Notes: a model not told the origin generated them from the letters alone. Counted from the stretch's first letter, positions 53,637-63,421 are shown. The stretch: 64,000 bases of DNA from Alteromonas sp. BMJM2 (GCF_027257845.1 NZ_JAPVOT010000009.1:1-64000), one strand, 5' to 3'. A program made the numbers and translations.

Positions 53637-53664
53637 AAAAGCCGCTGTTTAAAGCGGCTTTTTT
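53637..53664 (+). terminator. rho-independent terminator after rne
   Basis: AAAAGCCGCT/AGCGGCTTTT form a perfect 10-bp stem with a GTTTAA loop followed by TTTT. Confidence 0.9.
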
Positions 53665-53709
53665 ATGCCTCTCATCCTTAAATACGTTATAAAAATAAGG
53701 AGCTAAGCG

Positions 53710-54786
53710 ATGAGTCAACTCATTAACCCACACTTCATATCTTGGCTAGAACAACGTTGTCAGGCAAACGCAATTGAGACGTCGCTTATTCAAACACTAT
53801 GGAGCGGCTATGGCGCCTGCTTTCGCGCAACGCTGCAACCTGCAGGCAACAGTCACCTTGCTGCGCCTTTATCTGCGGTGGTGAAATGCGCAGTGACACC
53901 TGTAACTCAAGAGCACCCTCGAGGCTGGAACGGTGATGCAGGTCATCACAGAAAGCTGCGCTCATTTGCTATAGAAAATAGTTTTTACCAGTACGTTCAA
54001 CCTTTTACCACCGAACGCTGTAAAACCCCTCGCTGTATCGCAGCCGCGAAGGACGGAGACAGCACGTTATTAGTCATGGAAGACCTTGGAGAGTTAGGTT
54101 TTACGCAAACAACGCTAGGACTGACAGTGGCGCAGGCCGAGGTAGTGCTTATCTGGTTGGCTGAATTTCACAGTCGCTTTATTCACACAAAATCGTACTT
54201 TCAAACTCACAATGTATTGCTTTGGGACACGGGTACCTATTGGCATTTAAAAACCCGTGAAGATGAATACCAAGCCATGACTCCCTGCCAATTAAAAGAT
54301 AGCGCAAGCAAAATAGACAACGCGCTGAACAACGCTAAATATCAAACCTTGGTGCATGGTGATGCCAAGGTCGCCAATTTTTGTTTTACACCTGATTATC
54401 AGTCTTGCGCGGCAGTAGACTTTCAATACGTTGGGTTTGGTATAGGTGTAAAAGACGTGGCGTATTTTTTAGGGAGCGCGCTAAGTGAAGATGATCAAGT
54501 AACGTATTCTGAGCATTGTTTAGAGGTTTATTTTAATGCGCTAGCGCTCGCCTTACACCAGCGCTGCTCAATGGGTTCTCAAACATACGAATCTGCGCCG
54601 CCAGCAGCACTGGAAAAGTCAGAAATACCTCTACTCATCAACGAGTGGCGTACACTCTACCCCATCGCTTGTGCTGACTTTCATCGATTTTTAGCAGGGT
54701 GGAGTCCACATCATTGGAAAATTGATAAAGCGCTACAGCATCAAACCGCTATCGCGTTATCATGGCTTGAAGGCAGCACTGATTAA
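53710..54786 (+). CDS. choline-kinase-like (CHK/EcK-type) phosphotransferase
   Basis: A 358-residue protein-kinase-like fold of the aminoglycoside phosphotransferase superfamily, nearest the CHK/ecdysteroid-kinase-like branch. Brenner-type catalytic motif LVHGDAKVANFCF is at about residue 215-227, and the metal-binding VDFQYVGFGIGVKDVAYFLG (DFQ in place of DFG-like) follows. The N-lobe has VKCAVTP, an ATP-lysine candidate, and LLVMEDLGE, the hinge. The substrate is unknown: choline, other small alcohols, a sterol or an antibiotic are all family possibilities. It has its own AAGGAG site and follows the rne terminator. Confidence 0.82.
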   Translation: MSQLINPHFISWLEQRCQANAIETSLIQTLWSGYGACFRATLQPAGNSHLAAPLSAVVKCAVTPVTQEHPRGWNGDAGHHRKLRSFAIENSFYQYVQPFTTERCKTPRCIAAAKDGDSTLLVMEDLGELGFTQTTLGLTVAQAEVVLIWLAEFHSRFIHTKSYFQTHNVLLWDTGTYWHLKTREDEYQAMTPCQLKDSASKIDNALNNAKYQTLVHGDAKVANFCFTPDYQSCAAVDFQYVGFGIGVKDVAYFLGSALSEDDQVTYSEHCLEVYFNALALALHQRCSMGSQTYESAPPAALEKSEIPLLINEWRTLYPIACADFHRFLAGWSPHHWKIDKALQHQTAIALSWLEGSTD

Positions 54787-54919
54787 GAATTCAGGTCTAT
54801 TTCAAAATACACTTAATTAGGATATTTGGGATAGCGACATTTGGATTACTGGGTTTATAAGTGACCAATTTACAATAACCTAACGTAATAGTTATAAATA
54901 CCGGAAGCTTACTGCTCTT

Positions 54920-56476
54920 ATGTACAAACGCAAACTATACCTTTTTGGCCTTCTCTCTACCTTTATTCTATTCATCGCCCTTGCTAGCGCTGCGGTAACT
55001 GCACATCTTACGCGAACCAATTTAGAACAAAGTCAGCTGGCTCAGTCCTTATTGTCTGAACATCAGCAGCTTTCCAGTACATCCTACCGACTATTTAAAC
55101 AATTGACTGACGAACTTATCTTCGGTAAAAGTGCAAACCAAGCAAACGTAAGAAATAAACAGGAAAGAATTGACCAATCTATAGCAAGAATAAAACAATT
55201 TGAGCTTGCTCAGCGTGACGCTCTTGGCTTTGACGCAACTCAGGGAAGTGTTGAAGACACTGACGAACTAGAAGCATTGATTGGCAGTATTGTCGACGAA
55301 TTTCGCGCTATAGCCGCGCGCAATGATAGTACACCATTAAAAGAGCAAGAAAGACTGCATACGCTACTTGAAAGCACCATTGATAATCAATTTCGAGAAG
55401 CCATTAATACCGCTGTAGTGCGCCAAAGCAGTGTGGTGTCGGGCATTAATTCAAGTATAGACACACTGAATACCAGTATTGTTTGGTTTACCATTATTTT
55501 AGGTGCCATTACATGCCCGTTTATCCTATTAGGATGCTATTGGCTGTTTAATGCGTTGTATCATCCGCTCACTGTTATTCGAACGGGAACAGACGCTATT
55601 GCCTCCGGCAACTATCATTATAGGCTACCAGAAACTCTCGATAGCGAATTTACCGATTTAGTTAAAGCGTTTAATTCTATGATTGTGCGGCTTGGCGCCC
55701 ATGAAGACAAAGCGTCTGCACACCGAAAGCAACTTGAGTATGAGGTGGAAACACGAACGCGGGCACTGCAAGAGGTCAATAACAAGCTGACGCAACTCGA
55801 TACTAAGCGCCGTCAATTTATGGCGGATGTCAGCCATGAGCTGCGCACCCCTCTCACTATTATCCGAGGAGAAGCGCAGGTAACCCTTCGTCAACAAACC
55901 GCTACTGTGGAAATTTACCAAGAGACGCTTAACACCATTTTAGAGCAATCTGTAAAGCTCAGTAAGCTGGTAGACGATCTGCTTTTATTGGCAAGGGCTG
56001 AAATGCACGAATTTAACTTAGACGTTGCTCAGTGCACGCTCGAGAGCGAACTTTCTGAACAAGTGACCAAGTGGCAGAAAGTGATTAAAACACGTGACAT
56101 TACTTTTCAGAGCCAACTTCAACACAACCAGAGCGTTGTGATAGACAAAGAGCGAATCATTCAGGCATTAACCATTTTGATTGAGAACGCTAATAAATAT
56201 TCCTCGCCCGGCACTCCCATCGTAGTATCACTAGATGATGATAATAACTGGATACGTATTAATATCATGGATACCAGCGAAGGTATTTCTTCTTCCGACT
56301 TGGAGCATATTTTTGAACGCTTTGTTCGCCTTAAGCGACAGGGAGATGGCATGGGTTTAGGTCTTTCAATTGCAAAAGCCATTGCTGAAGCGCATGGCGG
56401 AACACTAACGGCAAGCTCAGTGCTATCAAAGGGGTCGGTCTTTACAATATCCTTGAAAAAACCAGCATCGCATTAA
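54920..56476 (+). CDS. sensor histidine kinase
   Basis: A 518-residue membrane kinase. Helix 1 (LYLFGLLSTFILFIALASA) and helix 2 (VWFTIILGAITCPFILLGC) flank a periplasmic sensor of about 160 helical residues. HAMP follows (LYHPLTVIRTG), then the dimerisation helix with phospho-His306 in DVSHELRTPLTIIRGE, the N box LIENANKYSSPG, and G boxes. The G1 box reads DTSEGIS where DxGxG is usual, so its first Gly is a Ser; G2 GMGLGLSIAKAI is intact. The signal is unknown. Its regulator follows 61 bp downstream. Confidence 0.92.
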   Translation: MYKRKLYLFGLLSTFILFIALASAAVTAHLTRTNLEQSQLAQSLLSEHQQLSSTSYRLFKQLTDELIFGKSANQANVRNKQERIDQSIARIKQFELAQRDALGFDATQGSVEDTDELEALIGSIVDEFRAIAARNDSTPLKEQERLHTLLESTIDNQFREAINTAVVRQSSVVSGINSSIDTLNTSIVWFTIILGAITCPFILLGCYWLFNALYHPLTVIRTGTDAIASGNYHYRLPETLDSEFTDLVKAFNSMIVRLGAHEDKASAHRKQLEYEVETRTRALQEVNNKLTQLDTKRRQFMADVSHELRTPLTIIRGEAQVTLRQQTATVEIYQETLNTILEQSVKLSKLVDDLLLLARAEMHEFNLDVAQCTLESELSEQVTKWQKVIKTRDITFQSQLQHNQSVVIDKERIIQALTILIENANKYSSPGTPIVVSLDDDNNWIRINIMDTSEGISSSDLEHIFERFVRLKRQGDGMGLGLSIAKAIAEAHGGTLTASSVLSKGSVFTISLKKPASH

Positions 56477-56537
56477 CGCTAGCGCCGGCTCTTAGGGCTA
56501 ACAGCGAACAAACAAGAAAGAGAAGAGACAACCTATA

Positions 56538-57209
56538 ATGAAAATTTTAATTGCCGACGACGAGGCACCTCTATTACGATTTTTATCTCGCGGCCTCACG
56601 GCCGAGGGATATCAATGCGTAGAAGAGAGCACCTTACACAATTTAATTACACGAATTCGGCAAGAATCGCCAAGTATTGCTGTGCTAGATAGGATGTTTG
56701 GCGATGAGGACAGTGTTGAGCTTTTACCCACGATAAAGGCCATGCCAAATGCTCCAATGGTATTGCTACTGACTGCCGTGGATGACGTAAAAGAGCGCGT
56801 TAATGGCCTTACTTTAGGTGCTGATGACTATTTGTGTAAACCTTTCGACTTTGACGAATTATTAGCGCGTATCACTGCACTAAAACGCAGGGCGGGGTCG
56901 GCAACTGTAGACGACAGTTTAACAGTGGGCCCTTTACAAATTGATAAAGATTCTAGAATTGTTACCTTGTGCGGCGATGAGCTATCATTGACAAAGCTAG
57001 AGTATGACACCTTGTATTACTTTGCGGAAAACGCGGAGAAAGTGCTCTCGCGAGAACGTATACTGAGTCGAGTTTGGAAAAGCCATAGCGATCCACTCAC
57101 TAACGTTGTCGATGTGTATATCAGTCGCCTAAGGCAAAAGCTTAGCGTCAATGACTCAATTTCAATAGAAACATTGCGGGGAAATGGTTATCGGTTAACG
57201 GTAAAATAA
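56538..57209 (+). CDS. OmpR/PhoB-family response regulator
   Basis: A 223-residue response regulator paired with the upstream kinase. The receiver has the acidic pair ADDE at 6-9, phospho-acceptor Asp51 in VLDRMFGD, Thr79 and Lys101 in LCKPFD. The effector is the winged-helix Trans_reg_C domain, with LTKLEYDTLYYF, VLSRERILSRVW, the recognition helix NVVDVYISRLRQKL and the end LRGNGYRLTV. All phosphorelay residues are present, so it should be a functional transcription factor. The order kinase-then-regulator is less common than the reverse. The targets are unknown. Confidence 0.93.
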   Translation: MKILIADDEAPLLRFLSRGLTAEGYQCVEESTLHNLITRIRQESPSIAVLDRMFGDEDSVELLPTIKAMPNAPMVLLLTAVDDVKERVNGLTLGADDYLCKPFDFDELLARITALKRRAGSATVDDSLTVGPLQIDKDSRIVTLCGDELSLTKLEYDTLYYFAENAEKVLSRERILSRVWKSHSDPLTNVVDVYISRLRQKLSVNDSISIETLRGNGYRLTVK

Positions 57210-57219
57210 AACCGCAAAT

Positions 57220-57252
57220 AAAAAAAAGCCCAACGAAGGGACAACGTTGGGC
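57220..57252 (-). terminator. minus-strand rho-independent terminator
   Basis: On the minus strand GCCCAACG/CGTTGGGC form an 8-bp stem followed by a seven- or eight-T run. It lies about 200 nt beyond the TonB receptor stop and just after the regulator gene. It cannot serve the plus strand, which lacks a T tract. It therefore ends either the receptor mRNA or a separate small RNA. Confidence 0.85.
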
Positions 57253-57398
57253 ATAGTTGTAGCAATAATGGCGGTGTTGTCGTTAACGCGGTTTATCATT
57301 GGCACACACATCAAATCCTTAACCCAAGATATTCCGCCGACACCCCTGATGTCCTTTAAGCAACAGGGCAACTGCATTTGCTACCCTTTGTATAGTAG
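57220..57398 (-). ncRNA. candidate small RNA downstream of the TonB receptor gene
   Basis: A TATAAT (57405-57410, minus strand) with a weak -35 precedes about 180 nt without a credible protein, ending in the intrinsic terminator at 57220-57252. The RNA can fold a hairpin CCCTG/CAGGG (57364-57368 with 57344-57348) with AAAGGA in its loop, and has further GGA motifs (GCGGAAT, TAAGGATTT). It could equally be a 3'-end-derived RNA of the receptor transcript. An internal 60-codon ORF overlaps the terminator and looks spurious. Confidence 0.4.
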
Positions 57399-57452
57399 AG
57401 AAAAATTATAACGAAACCTTTTACGCTTCATTAAAAGTAGATGAACAGAAGA

Positions 57453-59786
57453 TTAAAATGCGAATCTTATGCGTCCCATTACCATTCGCGGTGGAATAAA
57501 CTGAAAGCCTGTTTCGTTAACGCCAAACACGTCGGTCATTGATGAGTTAACGCCGTCCTGGTCAGTAATGTTGTAAACCATAAGATCGGCTCCCCAACTT
57601 TCATCCGGCGAGTCGTATGACAAATTGGCGTTAAACAGATTGTACGCTTCGACGTCATCTACCTCTGGATTGTTAAACACGCGTTGTTCGAAGTCTCCCC
57701 TGTGCGTATATTGTAAACTCGTCACAATGTACGCCCCGCTTGCAAGTTGATTTTCATACGCTAAGGTTATGTCTGCCGTTAAGCCCGGTGTTTTCGCTAA
57801 CTCATTGCCATTTAAATTTTGTAGAAATCCGGCAACATCTCGCGTAGCGCCGTGGATCTCTTCTTTCGCCGGCGTGACTCCATCAGCTAAAAACACGTTT
57901 TCAATTAATAATCGATTGTCTAATGCTAAATAATCAGCGGACACTTCTGATTCAGTTACACCGAGTTTTACATCAAGACTAAAGTGATCGCCAAGCAGTG
58001 CGGTCATTTCAAATTCTAAACCATATATCTCTGACTTAGGAATATTCGAAACGCCACTGCCGAACTCATTAAAATCTGAGGCTTGAAACTGTAAATTAGT
58101 ATAATCATAGTAAAATGCTGCTACGTTCGTACGAACTAAATTATCAAGTAAATCAGCTTTATATCCGACTTCATACGCATTAATCGTTTCATCCTCAAAA
58201 GCTTCTCGAACTAACGCATCGACGCCCTCTGAAAAGGTTAAGTTACTTCCTCCTGGCTTAAGTCCTCGTGTGTAAGACGCATAGGCCATTGTACTCGTAG
58301 CAAGGTCCCACTCAAGTGCAATTCGTCCAGTTAAATCTGACGTTTTCGGATTAATAAATGAAGGAGTCGGGCTGAAGAAATTAGAAACGGTACTTTCAAC
58401 TTCATCATCTGTGTATCGTAAACCTGTGATAAGACGCACTGATTCGCTAAATGGATAGGTTGTTTGTCCGTAAAACGACAGCGACTTTCGCTTTGGATTT
58501 GAATCTGAAATAAACCCTCTATCTCCGCCAAAAACTTCAGGAAATGTTGTTTCATATCCATCTAGAAAGCCATCTCGTCCCACATCAAGCTCTTCGCGAA
58601 TCGTAATTTCAATATCTGTGTCAAGATAAAACATTCCCACAAGCCAGTCCAACTTACCAAATAATGGTTCGTTGGAAATAATATTTAACTCTTGGGTAAA
58701 TGTGGTTTGAATATTAATCTCTGGATTAAACTGGCTAATTTGAATTTCAGGGTTGGTCAAAAATGAATGACGGTCATTGTCTCGAATAACGGTTATGTCA
58801 TCTTTTTGATAACTACTTAACGACTTAATGACCGCGAAGTCTGCGTTCCACTCAGCAATAAGGCCAATCACCTGTGAATCCAGTTCGTAAAATGATTCCG
58901 TATCTTGAGACAGGTTTCGCGCGCCTGGCGTAGGATCATCAATGCCCTTTATACCCGCGCCATTAGATTCTCCAGAAAAAAGTTGAGCTAAAAGACGGAC
59001 ACTTAAATCGTCAGTCACAGCAAAACGCCAGTCTGTTCTAAATGAAAGGTTATCAATGTTATCCAAATCTTCACCAATAAATGTTTCATCTCGCTCAGTG
59101 ACACTCGGGCCGTTGTATACGTTTTGTGTGTAGCCATCTTGTTTGACCACACTAACAGACGTTCGCGTTGCTATACTATCACTCACTGGAACGTTAAGCG
59201 TGCCGCGGAACTTTCTCAGATTAAAGTTACCAATTGTGATATCCGCTTTGCCGGCAAACTCATCAAAAACGGGCAACGTATTAATCACATTAATTGCACC
59301 ACCGGTTGAATTTTGACCAAAAAGTGTTCCCTGAGGCCCCCGCAACACCTCTATCCGTTCGATATCGATAAAATCAGTTTGCAGAGCATATGGTGACGCA
59401 ATATAGATCCCGTCCATGTGATATGAAACAGATGGATTTGCAGTGGCATTTTGGTTTGCTTCATTACCCACACCGCGAATCGAAATAATTGATTTAAAGC
59501 CTTCGTTTTTCGCTACTGTGACGCCTGGAGCAACTGCACTTAAATCGACAAAAGAAGAAATATATTTTTTATCTAGCTCATTTGAAGAAATAGCGGTAAC
59601 AGCTTGAGAAACCTCTTGTAAACTCTCGCTGCGCTTCTCAGCTGTCACCGTAATGTTTTCAATAGCGCGTTCGAGAGACTTTTTATCGCTTTCTTTCGAT
59701 TGTTGCGCAAAAACATGTTGGCAGGCTAATCCCGACATGATGAGAGCAGTTGCTATTGTCTTTACATTACCGTTTTTTTTATTCAT
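57453..59786 (-). CDS. TonB-dependent outer-membrane receptor
   Basis: A 777-residue outer-membrane transporter. The signal peptide ends near HVFAQQ. The TonB box region is IENITVTAEKR (about 42-52), followed by the plug with SIRGVGNEANQNATANPSVSYHMDG-like stretches (ISIRGVG, VSYHMDGIY) and VLRGPQGTLFGQNSTGGAINV. The 22-strand barrel ends with the typical terminal Phe (MGRIRFAF). The plug style, with EVLRGPQGTLFGQNS, is that of receptors abundant in Alteromonas and sphingomonads that take up varied organic ligands. No ligand is indicated; no Fur box is visible upstream. Confidence 0.93.
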   Translation of the reverse strand: MNKKNGNVKTIATALIMSGLACQHVFAQQSKESDKKSLERAIENITVTAEKRSESLQEVSQAVTAISSNELDKKYISSFVDLSAVAPGVTVAKNEGFKSIISIRGVGNEANQNATANPSVSYHMDGIYIASPYALQTDFIDIERIEVLRGPQGTLFGQNSTGGAINVINTLPVFDEFAGKADITIGNFNLRKFRGTLNVPVSDSIATRTSVSVVKQDGYTQNVYNGPSVTERDETFIGEDLDNIDNLSFRTDWRFAVTDDLSVRLLAQLFSGESNGAGIKGIDDPTPGARNLSQDTESFYELDSQVIGLIAEWNADFAVIKSLSSYQKDDITVIRDNDRHSFLTNPEIQISQFNPEINIQTTFTQELNIISNEPLFGKLDWLVGMFYLDTDIEITIREELDVGRDGFLDGYETTFPEVFGGDRGFISDSNPKRKSLSFYGQTTYPFSESVRLITGLRYTDDEVESTVSNFFSPTPSFINPKTSDLTGRIALEWDLATSTMAYASYTRGLKPGGSNLTFSEGVDALVREAFEDETINAYEVGYKADLLDNLVRTNVAAFYYDYTNLQFQASDFNEFGSGVSNIPKSEIYGLEFEMTALLGDHFSLDVKLGVTESEVSADYLALDNRLLIENVFLADGVTPAKEEIHGATRDVAGFLQNLNGNELAKTPGLTADITLAYENQLASGAYIVTSLQYTHRGDFEQRVFNNPEVDDVEAYNLFNANLSYDSPDESWGADLMVYNITDQDGVNSSMTDVFGVNETGFQFIPPRMVMGRIRFAF

Positions 59787-60194
59787 TACTTTTCCCTAAA
59801 ATAAATGAACATCGAATTATTCGAGATGCGCTATCGTCACGATTCTTATAAAAGATGAAGATTTTTGTTTTTCATTTACGGGAAACAGCAGAAAGGATGC
59901 CAATTTACTGACCAATTGGACAACAACCGTGCAGAGAATGTAAAAAGCTGAATTAAAATAACTTTTTGAGCTTTGTCAAAAACGTCAAGTCGTCAATCAT
60001 TGAACTTTATGACACAGGTTTGCATTTGAAAGGTGCATGAAAACGTAAGATGCACTATTAAAGTTCGGATTATAGTCGGTCGTTAAAAGACTTTATTAGC
60101 ACTGTGGCGTAACCTTTATACCACCGAGCGTAGAAAAAATAGAAATCGAAATGTTAACGCAAGATTTGATCTCGATTGGTGAGGTAATAAAATA
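59787..60194. other. intergenic region, about 410 bp
   Basis: AT-rich spacer between the aldehyde dehydrogenase terminator and the TonB receptor start. It should contain the receptor promoter. No ORF, repeat array or strong operator is apparent; a short palindromic CGAATTATTCG lies at 59814-59824. Confidence 0.45.
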
Positions 60195-60235
60195 AAGGGT
60201 TGCAGGCACTTTTTATTGAAAGCGCTGCAACCTTT
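60195..60235 (-). terminator. terminator after the aldehyde dehydrogenase gene
   Basis: On the minus strand AAAGGTTGCAG pairs with CTGCAACCCTTT across a loop of about 19 nt, followed by ATTTTATT. Confidence 0.75.
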
Positions 60236-60254
60236 ATCTCATAACATACTGACT

Positions 60255-61775
60255 TTAAAAGAAACCGAGTGGATCCTCGCTATAACTAACTAACAGATTT
60301 TTGGTTTGTTGATAGTGACTAAGTGCTAGCTTGTGGGTCTCTCGACCAATCCCTGATTTTTTATATCCTCCAAAAGCGGCATGGGCTGGGTACATGTGAT
60401 AGCAGTTAGTCCATACCCTGCCCGCTTCTATTTTGCGTCCCATGCGATAGGCCAAATTCATATTTCGACTCCACACACCAGCACCTAAACCGAACTCAGA
60501 GCTATTGGCCAATTTAAGCGCTTCAGCTTCATCCTTAAACGTAGACATAGAAATAACGGGGCCAAAAATTTCCTCTTGAAATACTCGCATATCGTTGGTG
60601 CCTTTCAACAGCGTTGGCTGGATATAAAAGCCGCCATTAAGTTCGTCAGTTAGCTTTTCTATGTTGCCGCCGGTCAGTACTTCAGCGCCTTCTTTTTTGC
60701 CGATATCAATGTAATTCAAGATTTTATTAAACTGGGCTTCAGATGCCTGAGCACCAACCATGGTTTCGGTATCCAGAGGGTTACCGCGTATAATTTGTGC
60801 CGTACGCTCTAGTATTTTCTCCATAAACGTGTCGTATATATCCTCTTGTATGAACAAGCGAGACGGACAGGTACACACTTCTCCTTGGTTGAAATATGCA
60901 AGCACAGCTCCTTCTATTGCTTTTGAAAGAAACGCATCATCATGGTCCATGACATCGTTGAAGAATATATTAGGTGACTTACCGCCAAGCTCTACGGTAG
61001 ACGGAATAATATTATCTGCAGCACATTTCAAAATATGAGAGCCAACGGGGGTAGAGCCTGTAAAGGCAATCTTGGCAATACGTGTGCTCGTTGCTAGCGC
61101 TTCTCCGGCTTCTTTGCCAAACCCATTAACAATGTTGAGTACTCCCGGCGGAAGTAAATCACCCACTAGTTCAGCAAACACTAAGATAGATGCTGGCGTT
61201 TGCTCGGCAGGCTTAAGCACAACGCAATTCCCAGCGGCCAGCGCAGGCGCTAATTTCCAAGCGGCCATTAGAATCGGAAAATTCCAAGGAATTATCTGCC
61301 CAACCACACCCAGTGGCTCGTGAAAATGATAGGCAACCGTTGTTTCATCAATTTCACCAATAGAGCCATCTTGCGAACGCAAGCAGCCGGCAAAATATCT
61401 AAAGTGATCTGCTGCTAAAGGAATATCTGCAGCGAGGGTTTCTCGTACTGCTTTGCCGTTATCCCACGAATCGGCCACGGCCAAAAGTTCGAGGTTTTCT
61501 TCAATGCGATCTGCAATTTTAAGGAGGATATTGCTGCGCTCAGTAACCGAAGTGGTTCCCCACTCAGCTTTCACGGCATGGGCTTTATCCAGCGCAAGAT
61601 TAATGTCTGCACTATCTGAACGGGGTATTTTACAAAATACTTTGCCGTTAACTGGGCTAATATTGTCAAAATAGTTCCCGTTGACCGGCTTCACCCACTC
61701 TCCTCCAATGTAATTCCCATACTCAGATTTAAAGTTTACAAGGGCACCATCGCTTCCAGGATTTGCATAAATCAT
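60255..61775 (-). CDS. NAD-dependent aldehyde dehydrogenase (AldB/ExaC type)
   Basis: A 506-residue ALDH, exactly the length of AldB/ExaC/AcoD acetaldehyde dehydrogenases. The catalytic Glu is in [12 protein letters not shown] and the catalytic Cys in [13 protein letters not shown]; the C-T-C-P-S-R sequence is distinctive for this group. NPWNF-type [19 protein letters not shown], given in part, is the cofactor region. ATG at 61775 with AAAGAGAG upstream begins the conserved IYANPGSDG; an upstream start adds 25 residues without support. It is divergent from an AraC-type regulator, a likely activator responding to alcohol or aldehyde. Confidence 0.93.
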   Translation of the reverse strand: MIYANPGSDGALVNFKSEYGNYIGGEWVKPVNGNYFDNISPVNGKVFCKIPRSDSADINLALDKAHAVKAEWGTTSVTERSNILLKIADRIEENLELLAVADSWDNGKAVRETLAADIPLAADHFRYFAGCLRSQDGSIGEIDETTVAYHFHEPLGVVGQIIPWNFPILMAAWKLAPALAAGNCVVLKPAEQTPASILVFAELVGDLLPPGVLNIVNGFGKEAGEALATSTRIAKIAFTGSTPVGSHILKCAADNIIPSTVELGGKSPNIFFNDVMDHDDAFLSKAIEGAVLAYFNQGEVCTCPSRLFIQEDIYDTFMEKILERTAQIIRGNPLDTETMVGAQASEAQFNKILNYIDIGKKEGAEVLTGGNIEKLTDELNGGFYIQPTLLKGTNDMRVFQEEIFGPVISMSTFKDEAEALKLANSSEFGLGAGVWSRNMNLAYRMGRKIEAGRVWTNCYHMYPAHAAFGGYKKSGIGRETHKLALSHYQQTKNLLVSYSEDPLGFF

Positions 61776-61984
61776 ATCTTTACTCTCTTTTTGTGGTTTA
61801 AAGGGGTAAATCGCTATCGCTATTAGTCGTAACTCTTGACGAAAAAACATGCTTTATATTTACCATTGCTTTACATTAAACTAACAAATTGACGTTCTCT
61901 TGATTTGCTGTCCAAGAAACTTGTCTGTAATTCCAGAATAAAAAGTACAAGAGTAAGAAGTACAGGAAAAAGTAAAGGTTAAAG

Positions 61985-62881
61985 ATGCACACACCAAGAT
62001 TAGATAAAAAGCGTCAACAGCTTGATGTATTGATTGAAAATAAGGTGACGTTTGCTGCCGACAACAGTGAGCTGAGTATTTACGATACCTACGAAAGCGC
62101 TCAAAAAGTGGCGTTGCGCTCAGATGAACTTCTTTTTTGCGCCATGCTGTCTGGCAAAAAAATTATGCATGTGGATAGTAGTCAGTATCACAACGCTTTT
62201 TTACCTCACGAGTCTTTTGTCATTGCGCCAAAACAGAAGGTGCTGATTGACTTCCCTCAAGCCTCGTTAAATACCCCCACCACATGCCTTGCGATTGAGA
62301 TTAGTAAAGATAAGATTAGCGCAGTATCTGAGGCGCTGAATATGCAGCAGAGAATAGCGTCAGACGGATTGTTTGAATACACACCAGATTTATTAGTGCA
62401 TACAAAGCACAATGCTCAAACCCAACAGCTTTTAGAGCGAATGGTACATTTATTCAGTGAACAAGGCGCAGAGCGTCACTATTTAATTGATTTATCGCTG
62501 AATGAACTGATCACTCGTTTGCTTCAGCAACAGAGCCGAGATTTGCTGCTTGCTAGCTCACAGACACTGCAACTTAAAGGGAAAATAAGTAACGCGATTG
62601 AATACATAGAAAGCCATTTAGCAGAAGAATTGGATATCAATGAGTTATGCAAAATCGCGTGTATGAGCCGAAGTAAGTTTTATCAGCAATTCAGACTGGC
62701 CTTTGGCACTACACCAGCGCTGTTTCAACGGCAGCTTAGGTTGGAAAAGGCACGCTCTCTCTTATTAAAAGGTGAGCCTATCGGCAGTGTTTGCTTTGGT
62801 TTAGGGTTTAATAGCGCCAGTCACTTCAGCCGATTATTCAAACAGGCTTTTGGCATTGCTCCAAGGGAATGCCGACACTAG
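61985..62881 (+). CDS. AraC-family transcriptional regulator
   Basis: A 298-residue regulator with an N-terminal cupin-like AraC_N ligand domain (LLFCAMLSGKKIMHV region) and a C-terminal double helix-turn-helix. The first HTH is DINELCKIACMSRSKFYQQF and the second GSVCFGLGFNSASHFSRLFKQAFG, ending APREC. The N-terminal domain resembles those of AraC proteins next to alcohol/aldehyde genes. It is divergent from the aldehyde dehydrogenase across 209 bp; a direct repeat AAGTACA (two copies about 13 bp apart near 61947-61966) may be part of its operator. AAAGG precedes the ATG. Confidence 0.88.
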   Translation: MHTPRLDKKRQQLDVLIENKVTFAADNSELSIYDTYESAQKVALRSDELLFCAMLSGKKIMHVDSSQYHNAFLPHESFVIAPKQKVLIDFPQASLNTPTTCLAIEISKDKISAVSEALNMQQRIASDGLFEYTPDLLVHTKHNAQTQQLLERMVHLFSEQGAERHYLIDLSLNELITRLLQQQSRDLLLASSQTLQLKGKISNAIEYIESHLAEELDINELCKIACMSRSKFYQQFRLAFGTTPALFQRQLRLEKARSLLLKGEPIGSVCFGLGFNSASHFSRLFKQAFGIAPRECRH

Positions 62882-62956
62882 CGCAGTTAAAAAGAGTGAA
62901 AAGATAACAAGATTGTTCAATTGAAGGATTGAAGGATTTTATCGACTCAATGCCAT

Positions 62957-63421
62957 TCACGCCCTTTTCATATCCACATGAGGGATATCATCTTCCAAGT
63001 ACATGGGCGATGTAGGAACAAAACCAAAGCTTTTATAGAAAGACAAAAGGTACTCCTGCGCTCCTATTTCAATGGATTCATTAGGCCACAGCATTTCGCA
63101 CTCTGCTATCGCTTTATTAACTAACGTTTTACCCGCCCCTTTACCGCGAACGTCTTTATGCGTTGCTATACGCCCAATGCTGACTGACGGAAAGCTAACC
63201 CCTTTAGACAGCAATCTCGCACAAGCGACTAAGACACCATCGACAAACCCCATAAGGTGCTTTGTGTCAGGGTGTCTGTCTTTTTCATCGAGTTCAGGGT
63301 ACGGACAGCTTTGTTCCACCACAAACACATCAACTCTCAGCTTTAATAAGTCGAAGAGTTGATGAGTCGTCAATTCATTAAAAGCGCACAGGCGCCACTT
63401 AATTACCAAGCCAGTTACCAC
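62957..63421 (-). CDS. ElaA-type GNAT acetyltransferase
   Basis: A 154-residue GNAT protein clearly related to E. coli ElaA. LKLRVDVFVVEQSCPYPELDEKD near the N-terminus, SIGRIATHKDVRGKGAGKTLV (acetyl-CoA-binding R-G-x-G-x-G) and the ending EIGAQEYLLSFYKSFGFVP follow the family. The substrate is unknown. The likely start is GTG at 63421, overlapping the stop of the DUF2058 gene as GTGGTAA, so the two are probably co-translated. Confidence 0.88.
   Translation of the reverse strand: MVTGLVIKWRLCAFNELTTHQLFDLLKLRVDVFVVEQSCPYPELDEKDRHPDTKHLMGFVDGVLVACARLLSKGVSFPSVSIGRIATHKDVRGKGAGKTLVNKAIAECEMLWPNESIEIGAQEYLLSFYKSFGFVPTSPMYLEDDIPHVDMKRA

Noticed and set aside
57195-57377. 60-codon minus-strand ORF overlapping the intrinsic terminator
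   Set aside because: It runs through the terminator stem and into the regulator gene; an RNA or 3' untranslated explanation fits better.
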